Source: an uncultured Bacteroidota bacterium (GTDB taxonomy: Bacteria; Bacteroidota; Bacteroidia; AKYH767-A; OLB10). Taken from it: a stretch of DNA of 64,000 nucleotides. Where the stretch lies: assembly GCA_900696575.1 (NCBI GenBank), contig CAADHD010000032.1:26038-90037 (forward strand). The letters run 5' to 3'. The notes under the pieces were generated by a model that saw only the letters and a program-made list of their open reading frames with translations, searched no databases and was not told where the DNA came from. Of the stretch, positions 26,224-36,468 are shown in pieces; position 1 is the first letter of the stretch, and every line of letters starts with the position of its first letter. Position numbers and translations under genes: made by a program.

Positions 26224-28635
26224 GTGAATTATATCGGTGAACAACTCATTTTTGGCCAGATTGGCAATGCACTGGTAGCTCTGTCATTCTCAGGCGCACT
26301 GCTGGCTGCGGTTGCTTTTTTTATTTCATTCCGTACGGGAGATGATGGATGGAAGTATATTGCGCGCACCTCTTTTGCCATTCACAGTATTTCCGTTATC
26401 GGAATTTTTGCTGTGCTGTATTATCTCATCTTCAATCACCGGTTTGAGTATTATTATGTGTGGCAGCACAGCAGCATGTCGTTGCCCGTGAAATATATTT
26501 TTTCCTGTTTCTGGGAAGGGCAGGAGGGAAGTTTCCTGCTCTGGAGTTTCTGGCATATTGTGCTTTCATGGATCGTCATTTTCAGAGGTGGCAAATGGGA
26601 AGCACCGGTAATGAGCATTGTTGGCTTAGTTCAGGCTTTTCTGGCTTCTATGGTGCTGGGCGTTTTTGTTTTCGGAGTAAAAATCGGGAGTAATCCGTTC
26701 CTTCTGTTGCGTGAACATCCTGACATGGCCAAGCTGCCTTTTGTTCAGTTTGAAGATTATCTGCAAAGAATTACTGACGGACGGGGATTAAATCCATTAT
26801 TGCAGAATTATTGGATGGTGATACATCCGCCAACCTTATTTCTCGGATTTGCGAGTACGCTCTTTCCTTTTGCTTATTCGCTTGCCGGTTTGATGGGCCG
26901 TGACAGAATTTCAGCATGGATAAAACCTGCCATGCCATGGACATTCTTCTCAATCATGTCGTTGGGAGCAGGTATTCTGATGGGAGGCGCATGGGCTTAT
27001 GAAGCATTGAGCTTTGGCGGCTTCTGGGCATGGGATCCGGTTGAAAATGCTTCGCTTGTTCCGTGGATTACAATAGTGGCTGCAGCACACGTAATGGTTA
27101 TTTATCAGAAAAAGAAAGAGGCGCTGTTAAGCAGTTTTATTTTCACCCTCTTAACCTTTCTGCTTATTCTTTATTCCACATTCTTAACCCGCAGCGGAAT
27201 TCTGGGCGAGAGCAGTGTTCATGCGTTTACTGACCTGGGCATGTCGGGCCAATTGGTTTTTTACATGGGATTTTTTGTGGTTTTAGCCGGAACATTGCTG
27301 ATTATTAACAGAAAGAAAATTGTTTCATCCAAAGAAGATGATAAGACCTCCTCACGCGAATTCTGGATGTTTACCGGGGTGATGTTTCTGGCTGCATCGG
27401 CATTGCATATTTCATTTGTTACCTCGCTTCCGGTTATCAATAAAATTTTCGGAACCAAGATGGCTCCGCCTGAAAATGCCGTAGCATTTTATAATTCATG
27501 GCAGATACCCATTGCCGTAGCTATTTGCTTGCTGATGGCAGTTGCACAGTTTTTTAAATACCGCCAGTCTGAATTCTCAGCAGTGTTTAAGAAGTTATGG
27601 TGGTCATTAATTTCCTCTTTGGCTATTACCATTATTGCGGTAATAACAATAAAAATTTATCAGCCCAATCATGTGCTGCTTTTGTTTACCACAGTATTCA
27701 GTATCATAGCAAACCTTGATTATCTGTTCCGTGTGCTGAAAGGAAAGCTGAATCACAGCGGATCATCAGTAGCCCATGCCGGTTTTTCATTACTTCTGCT
27801 CGGAGCGCTTATTTCAAACGGAAAACAGGAAGTGATTTCAAAAAATTTATTACAGGTTGATCTGGGTCCCGACTTTCCGAATAACGAAAACATCATGCTG
27901 GTAAAACATGATACACTCCGCATGGGCGGATACTATGTAACCTGGACCGGAGTAGAACATAAAGGTGTGCATCTGTACTACAACATAGATTACCTGAAGC
28001 ATAACAAACAAACCGGTGAGTTTGAAAAGGTGTTTGCCCTGCAGCCGCTCATTCAGTTAAATGACAGAATGGGAAATGTGGCGGAACCTTCAACAAAGCA
28101 TTTCTGGAACAAAGACATTTACACACATGTAACTTATGCCAATCTTGAAAGCGTTAAAAAAGAAGAGGCTGACAGTAATTATACTGACATAGCAGAACAT
28201 GCCCTTAGCATTGGCGATACTCTGACAACCTCCAACAGTCTTATAGTGCTTACAGGCATCAATAAGAATCCTGAAACGGAACATCCGCTGGCAAAAGGAA
28301 GTGATTTGTGCGTTGAGGCTATGATTGATATTATTGATGTAAACCGTAAATACTACCATGCCAAACCGTTGTTTATCATCCGCAAGAACATTGCTTTCAG
28401 CCCTGAATTTATGGTGGATGAGCTAGGATTGAAATTAAGCTTCCGCAAAATCAACCCCGAGCATCAGAAGTTTATCATAGCCGTAGCCGAGCGTAAATCA
28501 AACAAAGCCGATTTCATCATTATGAAAGCAATAGTTTTTCCCGGTATTAACCTGCTATGGATCGGTTGCCTGCTGATGCTGGCCGGCACCTTTATCGCCA
28601 TGATGAAATGGATTCGTTCAGATAAAGCTAACTGA
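26224..28635 (+). CDS. ccmF: cytochrome c heme lyase CcmF / CcsA family
   Basis: FWEGQEGSFLLW; MVIHPPTLFLGFAS; WAYEALSFGGFWAWDPVENASLVPW; FLTRSGILGESSVHAF. Confidence 0.95.
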   Translation: MNYIGEQLIFGQIGNALVALSFSGALLAAVAFFISFRTGDDGWKYIARTSFAIHSISVIGIFAVLYYLIFNHRFEYYYVWQHSSMSLPVKYIFSCFWEGQEGSFLLWSFWHIVLSWIVIFRGGKWEAPVMSIVGLVQAFLASMVLGVFVFGVKIGSNPFLLLREHPDMAKLPFVQFEDYLQRITDGRGLNPLLQNYWMVIHPPTLFLGFASTLFPFAYSLAGLMGRDRISAWIKPAMPWTFFSIMSLGAGILMGGAWAYEALSFGGFWAWDPVENASLVPWITIVAAAHVMVIYQKKKEALLSSFIFTLLTFLLILYSTFLTRSGILGESSVHAFTDLGMSGQLVFYMGFFVVLAGTLLIINRKKIVSSKEDDKTSSREFWMFTGVMFLAASALHISFVTSLPVINKIFGTKMAPPENAVAFYNSWQIPIAVAICLLMAVAQFFKYRQSEFSAVFKKLWWSLISSLAITIIAVITIKIYQPNHVLLLFTTVFSIIANLDYLFRVLKGKLNHSGSSVAHAGFSLLLLGALISNGKQEVISKNLLQVDLGPDFPNNENIMLVKHDTLRMGGYYVTWTGVEHKGVHLYYNIDYLKHNKQTGEFEKVFALQPLIQLNDRMGNVAEPSTKHFWNKDIYTHVTYANLESVKKEEADSNYTDIAEHALSIGDTLTTSNSLIVLTGINKNPETEHPLAKGSDLCVEAMIDIIDVNRKYYHAKPLFIIRKNIAFSPEFMVDELGLKLSFRKINPEHQKFIIAVAERKSNKADFIIMKAIVFPGINLLWIGCLLMLAGTFIAMMKWIRSDKAN

Positions 28636-28638
28636 ATT

Positions 28639-29259
28639 ATGCACTATCAATCATTCAATCAGGTAAGTGAAAAGGATGTTTTTGATTTTATCAGGCAGAA
28701 TAATTTCGGTTGCCTGGTAACCCGTCATCAGCAGGAATGGCATGCATCACACCTGATGTTTATGATGCAGGAGTCAGCAGGATGTATCAGCCTTGTTTCG
28801 CACCTGGCGAAAGAAAATCCGCAGAGAAATCACGTGGAGCAAGGTGCAGAAGGAACAATTGTGTTTTCCGGTGCGCATACTTATATCTCTCCCGCAAATT
28901 ATTCTTCCCGTGTTTCAGTGCCTACCTGGAACTATATGGCCGTGTATGTATATGGCCGGTGTGAATTGCTTCCTGAAGAAAGAAAAATGGAATTAATAAG
29001 TCAGTTGGTGGCACACCATGAGCCTGATTATTTTGAAGGGGCCTTTAAAGAATTACCTCAGACGTATTTAGACAGATTGATGCCTCAGTTTACGGCTTTC
29101 CGTTTCGGCATTTCAAGAATGGAGCATCGGTTTAAGTTAAGCCAGGAAAAACCCGAAGCCGACCGTCAGCGCATTATTGAACAACTGAAATCTACCGGCA
29201 AGACCAACGATGCCGAGATTGCTGATGCCATGTTGAAATTCGGTTTAAAACTCATATAA
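28639..29259 (+). CDS. FMN-binding negative transcriptional regulator, PaiB family
   Basis: FIRQNNFGCLVTRHQQEWHASHLMF...HLAKENPQRNH...GAHTYISPANYSSRVSVPTWNYMAVYVYG. Confidence 0.92.
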   Translation: MHYQSFNQVSEKDVFDFIRQNNFGCLVTRHQQEWHASHLMFMMQESAGCISLVSHLAKENPQRNHVEQGAEGTIVFSGAHTYISPANYSSRVSVPTWNYMAVYVYGRCELLPEERKMELISQLVAHHEPDYFEGAFKELPQTYLDRLMPQFTAFRFGISRMEHRFKLSQEKPEADRQRIIEQLKSTGKTNDAEIADAMLKFGLKLI

Positions 29260-29309
29260 ATTATTTCCGCACAGAAGGATTTTACTTTCATATTTGCAAA
29301 AACGATGTT

Positions 29310-30077
29310 ATGAAGGTAACACTCATCGGCAGCGGAAATGTTTCTGAATATCTGTGTGACTGGTATGACATTTACAAGCAGCCTGTTTTACAGATAGCCG
29401 GAAAGAACAGGAAAACTGTATCAGCCCTTGCCCGGAAGTATAAAACAAAAACGGCATATAAGCCGGAACAACTTCTTGCACATAACGGTATTTACATCAT
29501 TGCCGTTAATGATGATGAAATAGCCAATGCATTTAATTATTGGTATAACGGCAAAGGAACATGGGTGCATACTTCCGGCAGTACCGATATGAAAGTATTC
29601 GGAAAAAAGCCTGGAAGTTTCGGAGTAATGTATCCTCTGTTAACCCTGAACCGCCTGTCAGTAGCTTCACTTTTTTTCGAAATTCCGTTTTTAGTTGAAG
29701 CAAGCGACAGAAAGACATTGTTAAAAATTAAATCGTTTTTAAAGAGAACCAAAGGAGTTTTCCGGCAAGCCGATTCAAAGAAGCGATTGAAAGTACATTT
29801 GGCAGCAGTGTTTTTGAATAATTTCATTCATCATATCGGCACGCTCTCCTTCAGAATGATTAAAGATATCAAATTACATCCAACTGTATTTGCTCCGTTG
29901 TTGAGAGTTACCATGATAAATATATTTAGTAATAACCGCGAAAAGCTTCAAACCGGACCTGCCCGCAGAAAGGATATGAAAACAATAGAAAAACATTTGG
30001 CTATGCTCAAAGGCAATCCTGAAATGAAAGCCATTTATCAGGTCATTACCAACAGCATTCTTAAAAATTATCGTTAA
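29310..30077 (+). CDS. Rossmann-like/DUF2520 oxidoreductase family protein
   Basis: MKVTLIGSGNVSEYLCDWY...WVHTSGSTDMKVFG...GVMYPLLTLNR...HLAAVFLNNFIHHI. Confidence 0.87.
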   Translation: MKVTLIGSGNVSEYLCDWYDIYKQPVLQIAGKNRKTVSALARKYKTKTAYKPEQLLAHNGIYIIAVNDDEIANAFNYWYNGKGTWVHTSGSTDMKVFGKKPGSFGVMYPLLTLNRLSVASLFFEIPFLVEASDRKTLLKIKSFLKRTKGVFRQADSKKRLKVHLAAVFLNNFIHHIGTLSFRMIKDIKLHPTVFAPLLRVTMINIFSNNREKLQTGPARRKDMKTIEKHLAMLKGNPEMKAIYQVITNSILKNYR

Positions 30078-30090
30078 TTATTCAGAACTA

Positions 30091-30591
30091 TTGAAGAATT
30101 ACAAAGAGCTTTTGCATCACATCCGTTGTTTTGTTTTTGATGTGGATGGCGTTCTTACCAATGGTACACTGCTCGTGGCTTCCGATGGTGAATTCCTTAG
30201 AATGATGAACATCAAAGACGGTTATGCCATTCAACATGCCGTGAAGCACGGTTTTCAGGTGGCTGTAATTTCAGGAGGGCATTCATCAGGAGTTCCGGTC
30301 AGAATGAAAAGACTCGGAGTAGAGCATATTTTCATGGGTGTTGAAGACAAGAAAAAGAAACTGATAGAATTATTGAGTGAGTTAAAGCTGGATATGGCCA
30401 ATGTTCTTTACATGGGCGATGATATTCCCGACATTGAAGTAATGCAATGCTGCCGACTGGCAGCGTGCCCTAATGATGCCGTGCCTGAGGTAAAGCAAGT
30501 AAGTCATTACATCTCTCCTGTTAAAGGTGGCGAAGGCTGTGTGCGTGATGTGATTGAGCAGGTAATGAAGCTGAACGGTAAGTGGCATTAA
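30091..30591 (+). CDS. KdsC-like HAD phosphatase (3-deoxy-manno-octulosonate-8-phosphatase family)
   Basis: FVFDVDGVLTNGTLLVASDGEFLRMMNIKDGYAIQHAVKHGFQVAVISG...VLYMGDDIPDIEVM; TTG start. Confidence 0.9.
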   Translation: MKNYKELLHHIRCFVFDVDGVLTNGTLLVASDGEFLRMMNIKDGYAIQHAVKHGFQVAVISGGHSSGVPVRMKRLGVEHIFMGVEDKKKKLIELLSELKLDMANVLYMGDDIPDIEVMQCCRLAACPNDAVPEVKQVSHYISPVKGGEGCVRDVIEQVMKLNGKWH

Positions 30592-31521
30592 TCAAACACC
30601 TTCGTGAATAATGGCAGAAGTCTTTCCTTCTTTCATGTATGCACGATACATACCCGGAGTATTGAATACCATCACAGGAGTTGAATTGCGGTCAAGGGCA
30701 ATCAGCCCGCCTTCGCCACCGGCCGGTTTGAGTTTGTCATGAATGACAGTTCGGCAGGCTTCTTCAAGCGACAGGTTTTTGTATTCCATCAGGCAGGAGA
30801 CATCATATGCAGCAAGTGCACGGATAAAATATTCGCCATCACCGGTACATGAAACAGCACAGGTTTTATTACTGGCATAAGTTCCGGCACCAATAAGTGG
30901 TGTATCACCAATGCGCCCGAATTGTTTGTTGGTCATTCCGCCTGTTGAAGTGGCGGCAGCAAGATTACCATTGATATCAATCGCTACGGCACCAACCGTT
31001 CCGAATTTTTTATCACTATGGTCAAGCGCGGTTTGCTGTGTGTCTTTCAGTTGCTGCCATTGCCGGTAACGGTACTCGTCAAAGAAAAACTCATCAGGTT
31101 CAAATTGCAGGCCTGCCATGCGGGCAAATTCTTCAGCACCTGAAGATGTAAGTAATATATGAGGTGTTTTTTCCATCACAGCCCGTGCTGCCAGCACCGG
31201 ATTGCGGATGTTTTTAACGGCCGCTACGGCTCCTGCCATTCCTGTATCACCACGCATTACCGATGCATCCATTTCCTGTTTACCATGGTGATTGAACACG
31301 GAGCCGCGACCGGCATTAAACAGCGGGCAGTCTTCAAGTGAAACAACAGCGGCAATAACAGCATCCAGCGCATGATGGCCCTCGGTCAGTTCAGAGTACC
31401 CCGCTTTTACAGCTTCTTGCAATGCAGACAGGTAAGCTTGTTCTTTTTCAGGAGTGAGTAAAGATTTCAGAATGGTTCCTGCACCACCGTGAATGACAAT
31501 GGCAGGAACATAGCTCATCAT
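30592..31521 (-). CDS. isoaspartyl peptidase / L-asparaginase (Ntn hydrolase)
   Basis: VPAIVIHGGAGTI; FNAGRGSVFNHHGKQEMDASVM; FGTVGAVAIDINGNLAAATSTGGMTNKQFGRIGDTPLIGAGTYA. Confidence 0.95.
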   Translation of the reverse strand: MMSYVPAIVIHGGAGTILKSLLTPEKEQAYLSALQEAVKAGYSELTEGHHALDAVIAAVVSLEDCPLFNAGRGSVFNHHGKQEMDASVMRGDTGMAGAVAAVKNIRNPVLAARAVMEKTPHILLTSSGAEEFARMAGLQFEPDEFFFDEYRYRQWQQLKDTQQTALDHSDKKFGTVGAVAIDINGNLAAATSTGGMTNKQFGRIGDTPLIGAGTYASNKTCAVSCTGDGEYFIRALAAYDVSCLMEYKNLSLEEACRTVIHDKLKPAGGEGGLIALDRNSTPVMVFNTPGMYRAYMKEGKTSAIIHEGV

Positions 31522-31539
31522 GGAATTTTAAGAACAAGT

Positions 31540-33201
31540 TTAAAGTTTAACTACTTTTCTGTTAACAGCACCGTTTTCTGTTACAATACTCAGCAAATAA
31601 ATTCCGGAAGAAATATCAGGTTGAATGGAAAAGTTACGGGACAGCTGAGGAATTACCTGGAAATTATTGCTGTAAACAATCTTTCCTGAAATATCCGTCA
31701 GTAACACCTGAATGCTTTTGCTGCTTGCCGGGAAGAAAATAAAATCAAGCAAAGAATGAAAAGGATTCTGCCCGATAAGTAACCGGTCTTTCAATTCATT
31801 TTCGGGAATGGAAAGGGATGCGAGAATCTGGCAGGCAACGGGCATGTTCGGAATTCCATAACCAAGGTTGGTATCGGGATTACTGAATTGCGATGCTGAT
31901 TGTTTAAGCGCTTCGATTACCTGAAGGTTGGTAGCATTAGGATTACACTGCCAAAGGCAGGCCATCATGCCGGCCATGACGGGCGATGAAAACGAAGTGC
32001 CGTTTCCGGCAAAAACTCCGTTGTTAGAAAGGTCGGCTACAAAGGTCCCCTGTCCTTGTGCGGCTACGGTTGGCTTTACCCGTCCGTCAGATGTAGGCCC
32101 GTTGCTGCTGAACCATGCATAATTCATCTGATCATCTACAGCACCAACAGAAATTATACTGTCAGCATCGGCAGGAGCAATGATGTAATTCCAGTTGGAA
32201 GCGCCCTCATTGCCTGCACTGTTGCAAACAATGATTCCTTTTGCAGCGGCAGCAGCAGCAGCACGGCTAACGGGGGTGGTTATGCCGTTCATATCGGAGT
32301 ATGTGTGATTCTGAACAGGGTCATCAAATTCGTAATAGCCGAGCGAGGAGTTGATAATATCGGCACCAACACTATCGGCAAACTCGGCAGCCGAAGCCCA
32401 GTAAAATTCTTCCATCAGGGTTTCGGTTGGAGCATACTCACTGCGCAACAACCAGTAGGATGCATGAGGAGCAGTACCTACTATATTGCCGGGCCAATTA
32501 CCTGCCATGATGCTGGTTACAAAAGTGCCGTGAGCATGGTCATCATAAACCTGCGGGTTGTTATCAACAAAATCCCATGTACCCAGCAAACGATTATCAT
32601 TTCGCAAACTGTCAAAAACAATCATGTTGTCAGCATTAAAGAAACCGGCATCAATTACGGCAATCATCATTCCCTGTCCGGTCTTTCCCTGATTATGTAA
32701 TACATCACCGCCCAGCATAGCAATTTGATTTTGCGAAGGGCCGTAGTTGAACGACAAAACGGGTGAGCTGTTTTTGGTTGCCACCGCCATCGGATACGGA
32801 GTTTCAAAAGCAAATTTGTCTTTCCCTCTGTTTGGATTGGAAACACGCCCGACAATGTAAACCTGCTGAACAAATGGCAATGCATTCACAGCAGCAAGCA
32901 CGGCCGGGCTTGTTGTTTCAATGGTTACCGCGTTAAGCCAGCGGGATGTATTGATGACAGAGGCACCGGTAGCTGCAATCTGGTTGACATAGGAAGGATT
33001 AACCGGAAAATCATGAGAAGTAATCGCAATGCCTTGTGTATTTCTGCGGTCAATAGCACGCTGTGAAAGAAAAGCCAATGGATTGCTGATTGAAAACGGG
33101 GAATTGTTTTTATCGGTAAGCAGAACCGCATATCTGTTTTGAGAAGATGCATGGAGGCAGAAAAAGATTGCTGAAAAGAGAAAGAGTAATTTTTTATTCA
33201 T
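31540..33201 (-). CDS. S8 family serine peptidase with T9SS-type C-terminal domain
   Basis: MIAVIDAGFFNAD; DDHAHGTFVTSIMAG; GTSFSSPVMAG; C-terminal LIGQNPFHSLLDF...SSGIYLLSIVTENGAVNRKVVKL. Confidence 0.92.
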   Translation of the reverse strand: MNKKLLFLFSAIFFCLHASSQNRYAVLLTDKNNSPFSISNPLAFLSQRAIDRRNTQGIAITSHDFPVNPSYVNQIAATGASVINTSRWLNAVTIETTSPAVLAAVNALPFVQQVYIVGRVSNPNRGKDKFAFETPYPMAVATKNSSPVLSFNYGPSQNQIAMLGGDVLHNQGKTGQGMMIAVIDAGFFNADNMIVFDSLRNDNRLLGTWDFVDNNPQVYDDHAHGTFVTSIMAGNWPGNIVGTAPHASYWLLRSEYAPTETLMEEFYWASAAEFADSVGADIINSSLGYYEFDDPVQNHTYSDMNGITTPVSRAAAAAAAKGIIVCNSAGNEGASNWNYIIAPADADSIISVGAVDDQMNYAWFSSNGPTSDGRVKPTVAAQGQGTFVADLSNNGVFAGNGTSFSSPVMAGMMACLWQCNPNATNLQVIEALKQSASQFSNPDTNLGYGIPNMPVACQILASLSIPENELKDRLLIGQNPFHSLLDFIFFPASSKSIQVLLTDISGKIVYSNNFQVIPQLSRNFSIQPDISSGIYLLSIVTENGAVNRKVVKL

Positions 33202-33213
33202 GATGTTGGATTT

Positions 33214-33906
33214 TCAGTTTTTGTAAGAAATGATTCGTTCGGTGTAATGCGTATAACTTTTCAAAACATAACTGCTGCCCGAAAGACCGTACTTGCCGTT
33301 AAACTGCTCTTTGTAAACAAGGCCTGCCTTGGCAGCATATTTTTCAATCTCGTATTTCTTGTAAACAATGTTGTCTTCATCGGCCTGCAGCACAGTGGTA
33401 ACAGAATCGAAGGGGATATTGTTTACGGTTTCGGCCAGGTGAGTGTCGGTTATTTTATATTCCTGTTCTTCGTTTTCATTACGGGCATTGCCGTTCCATT
33501 TGCGGTTTTTCTTTGGAGGGAAGATAAATTTGATGTAAGTAATATTATCTTCTTTCTTTTCGGCCGAATTAAGAGTGAGATTGGCTGTCCATACTTTATG
33601 AATTATCCAGGGTTCAGAGCTGTCAGTGCGTTTGTAGCGTTCGAGGCGGGCAGTTTCGCGGCCTTCGTTATCGGTAAAATAAGATTCAACTACTTCTTTA
33701 ATCTGATACCGGAAAGTATCCACCTGTCCGAGATTGAAATCGTTTTTTACAATGGAATCAACATCATAAATTATTTCATGACCGATATTAAGCGGAAAAT
33801 AATTGTATCCGATGTAGCTGTCAACGGCAGCGTCTTTTTTACAACTGCTGAATGGTAAAAGCAGAAGCGGAAGGAGCAGGAGAGGTAATTTATAACGGGT
33901 TTTCAT
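33214..33906 (-). CDS. putative lipoprotein of unknown function
   Basis: MKTRYKLPLLLLPLLLLPFSSCKKDAA lipobox; YNYFPLNIGHEIIYDVDSI. Confidence 0.8.
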   Translation of the reverse strand: MKTRYKLPLLLLPLLLLPFSSCKKDAAVDSYIGYNYFPLNIGHEIIYDVDSIVKNDFNLGQVDTFRYQIKEVVESYFTDNEGRETARLERYKRTDSSEPWIIHKVWTANLTLNSAEKKEDNITYIKFIFPPKKNRKWNGNARNENEEQEYKITDTHLAETVNNIPFDSVTTVLQADEDNIVYKKYEIEKYAAKAGLVYKEQFNGKYGLSGSSYVLKSYTHYTERIISYKN

Positions 33907-35009
33907 GACATGGAGAAATTTTCTTTAACAATAAAACCACCACCGATAACATCCCGGTCATCATAAAACACAGCACTTTGCCCGGGAGCAATGGCAGAAA
34001 CAGGAGCATGGAAGACAACATCAGCCCTATCGTCTGTTACCAATACAGTGCCTTCTGTGCCTTTGTCTTTGTAACGGATTTTGATAAGAGCCTCCATCGG
34101 TTCATTAATTGCCTGAAATTTAATGAGGTTTACGTTACGTACTTTCATACGGGTTCGTTGCAGTTGATCAGCAGGGCCCAGAACCACAGTGTTGGTTTGA
34201 GGGTTAATGGCGGTAACGTACATGGGTTCACCCAGGGCAATTTCCAATCCTTTACGCTGGCCGATGGTATAAAACGGATAACCGCGGTGTTTGCCGAGAA
34301 TTTTGCCGGAAGCCGAAACAAAGTTGCCGCCTTCAAGCTGGGTAACTGTTTCAGGTTTCCTGGTTTTCAGAAAGGATCGGTAATCGTTATCAGGAATAAA
34401 ACAGATTTCATAGCTCTCGCTCTTTTTGGAAAGCTCATCAAAGCCCATTTCAGCAGCCATTTTTCTTATTTCTGTTTTCCGGAACCTGCCAACCGGAAAC
34501 ATAGTACGTTTTAAAACTTCCTGCTTCAGTCCCCATAAAACATAACTCTGGTCTTTGCTTTCATCCAATCCTTTTGAAATAATGTGTCGTCCGTTTTCTT
34601 CTCTTACCTGTGCATAATGGCCGGTGGCAATAAACTCACAATTGAGCATGTCGGCACGCTTCAGCAAGGCTTCCCATTTGATGTGAGTATTACACATGAC
34701 ACATGGATTAGGTGTTCGCCCGGCAAGATATTCATCCACAAAATTGTCAATTACCGATTCGCCAAATTCTGAACGTATATCAAGTATAAAATGCGGAAAT
34801 CCTTTCTGTACGGCAATGGTACGTGCATCATTTATTGAATCGAGTGAGCAGCAGCCGGTTTCTTTTTTTGATGCACCGCTTGAGGCATAATCCCATGTTT
34901 TCATGGTAAGGCCAATTACCTCATAGCCCTGTTCATGCAGCATCATGGCAGCAACACTGCTGTCAATACCACCGCTCATGGCCATCAGTACCTTACCATG
35001 CTTACTCAT
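33903..35009 (-). CDS. mnmA: tRNA-specific 2-thiouridylase MnmA
   Basis: VLMAMSGGIDSSVAAMML; GRTPNPCVMCNTHIKW; YTIGQRKGLEIALGEPMYV. Confidence 0.96.
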   Translation of the reverse strand: MSKHGKVLMAMSGGIDSSVAAMMLHEQGYEVIGLTMKTWDYASSGASKKETGCCSLDSINDARTIAVQKGFPHFILDIRSEFGESVIDNFVDEYLAGRTPNPCVMCNTHIKWEALLKRADMLNCEFIATGHYAQVREENGRHIISKGLDESKDQSYVLWGLKQEVLKRTMFPVGRFRKTEIRKMAAEMGFDELSKKSESYEICFIPDNDYRSFLKTRKPETVTQLEGGNFVSASGKILGKHRGYPFYTIGQRKGLEIALGEPMYVTAINPQTNTVVLGPADQLQRTRMKVRNVNLIKFQAINEPMEALIKIRYKDKGTEGTVLVTDDRADVVFHAPVSAIAPGQSAVFYDDRDVIGGGFIVKENFSMS

Positions 35010-35099
35010 CTTGCAAAATTAAATGATAACAAAATGGGAAATATGAACACCCCAAAAAGATTCAACCAGCTATTACCAAGGGATGATGGTTGAATGGTA

Positions 35100-35609
35100 T
35101 TATTTAAAACCTATTGCAGTATCTTTCTTAAATGATTGTTTCAGTGCAGCCATTTGCATAGCGGCAACAGCCGCATCAGCCCCTTTGTTACCAAGTTTTC
35201 CTCCGGCACGTTCAAGCGCCTGTTCTTTGGTAAGCGTAGTCAGCACACCGAAAATAAAAGGAAAAGAAAGCTGCGCAGAAAGCACCGATAAGGCATTAGC
35301 AACCGACTGGCTGATAAAATCAAAGTGCGGGGTTTCGCCTTTAATAATGCAACCAAGGCAGATGATGGCATTCAGCTTTTCATGGTCATACAGCATGCGC
35401 GCACCGGCCGTAAGTTCATAACTTCCGGGTACCTGAATGGAAATAATGTTTTCAGGTTTGGCGCCATTTTCCAGTAAAATTTCACGGGCACCGCTTTCAA
35501 GCGCAGATGTAATGTCAGTATGCCAATGCGAAGTAACAATTCCGAAACGGAAAGGAGCAGCATCAGGTATGCTGCCGGCATTAACGGGATTGTAAGAACC
35601 TGTAGCCAT
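35100..35609 (-). CDS. ribH: 6,7-dimethyl-8-ribityllumazine synthase
   Basis: FGIVTSHWHTDITSAL; IQVPGSYELTAGARML; AIICLGCIIKGETPHFDFI; NKGADAAVAAMQMA. Confidence 0.96.
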   Translation of the reverse strand: MATGSYNPVNAGSIPDAAPFRFGIVTSHWHTDITSALESGAREILLENGAKPENIISIQVPGSYELTAGARMLYDHEKLNAIICLGCIIKGETPHFDFISQSVANALSVLSAQLSFPFIFGVLTTLTKEQALERAGGKLGNKGADAAVAAMQMAALKQSFKKDTAIGFK

Positions 35610-36292
35610 CAGGCATTGGCCATGGTACGGGCGCGCGAAATGTATTTTTCCACATCGCGGGCTTCAGTACTGTTCGGATAATCGTTTTTAATTCTTTCGT
35701 AAAGAGCCAGTGCCTGTTTCCAGTCATTTTTCAATTCATAAACCAGTGCAGCTTTCATCATATAGATACAGGCGGTAAACTGGTTTTCGTCCCATTCATA
35801 CGCTTTACGGTAGTAGCGGAGTGCCTCATCTAAATTTTCTTTTTCAAGATAGGCATCACCAATACATCCCAAAGCCGTAGCTCCCGTTATATCATCTTCG
35901 GCATCGTATTTTTTAAGATACTCAATGGCTTTATCGTATTCACCTAATCGGAGATAAGCAGTGCCTGCATAATAATGTGCAAGGTTGGCTGATTGTGAGG
36001 AGCCGTAGTTATCAATAATCTGTAAAAATCCGGGAAAGTTTCCATCGCCATTCAAAGCGAGGTTAAGCGAATCCATTCCATAATATCGCTCTGCCATAAA
36101 CATTTCTTTACGGGCATTATCTTCCTGCGGCTTAACCCAGAACTGCTGGTATGCAATGTATCCTCCCACAATGACGAGGATAGCCGTACCAATAATGGAT
36201 AAGCTTTTTTGATTCTGACGGAGAAAATCTTCTGTTTTTGAAATACTTTCCTGTATGTCAATCGGTTGGTCTTCTGATGTTTTCTTGCTCAT
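35609..36292 (-). CDS. tetratricopeptide repeat membrane protein
   Basis: TM LSIIGTAILVIVGGYIAYQQF followed by TPR-like helices (YLRLGEYDKAIEYLKKYD, YLEKENLDEALRYYRKAYE). Confidence 0.87.
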   Translation of the reverse strand: MSKKTSEDQPIDIQESISKTEDFLRQNQKSLSIIGTAILVIVGGYIAYQQFWVKPQEDNARKEMFMAERYYGMDSLNLALNGDGNFPGFLQIIDNYGSSQSANLAHYYAGTAYLRLGEYDKAIEYLKKYDAEDDITGATALGCIGDAYLEKENLDEALRYYRKAYEWDENQFTACIYMMKAALVYELKNDWKQALALYERIKNDYPNSTEARDVEKYISRARTMANA

Positions 36293-36440
36293 GATTATTA
36301 AAAGGCGCGCAAATGTATGTAATCTTTGAGCTTAAGCAATGGAATTTAACCGGGCTTATAAAAACATCTTATCAAAAGCGGATGCACGTTAATTGTTGAA
36401 ACAAACAGCGCTTGCTGCCACACCGGGCGAACAGCGAACC

Positions 36441-36448
36441 TATATTTG
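36441..36448 (+). promoter_or_regulatory. -7 element TATATTTG upstream of phosphoglucosamine mutase
   Basis: TAnnTTTG 20 nt before GTG at 36469. Confidence 0.5.
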
Positions 36449-36468
36449 CCTCCAAAATTTTTTCTGCT

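Noticed and set aside
32056-32700. Plus-strand 214-aa ORF inside the S8 peptidase
   Set aside because: Antisense to a well-supported S8 peptidase; low-complexity shadow sequence with no recognisable domain.
33247-33858. Plus-strand 203-aa ORF antisense to the lipoprotein gene at 33214..33906
   Set aside because: Opposite strand of a lipoprotein with clear signal sequence in a tight operon with mnmA; Phe/Val-rich shadow ORF.
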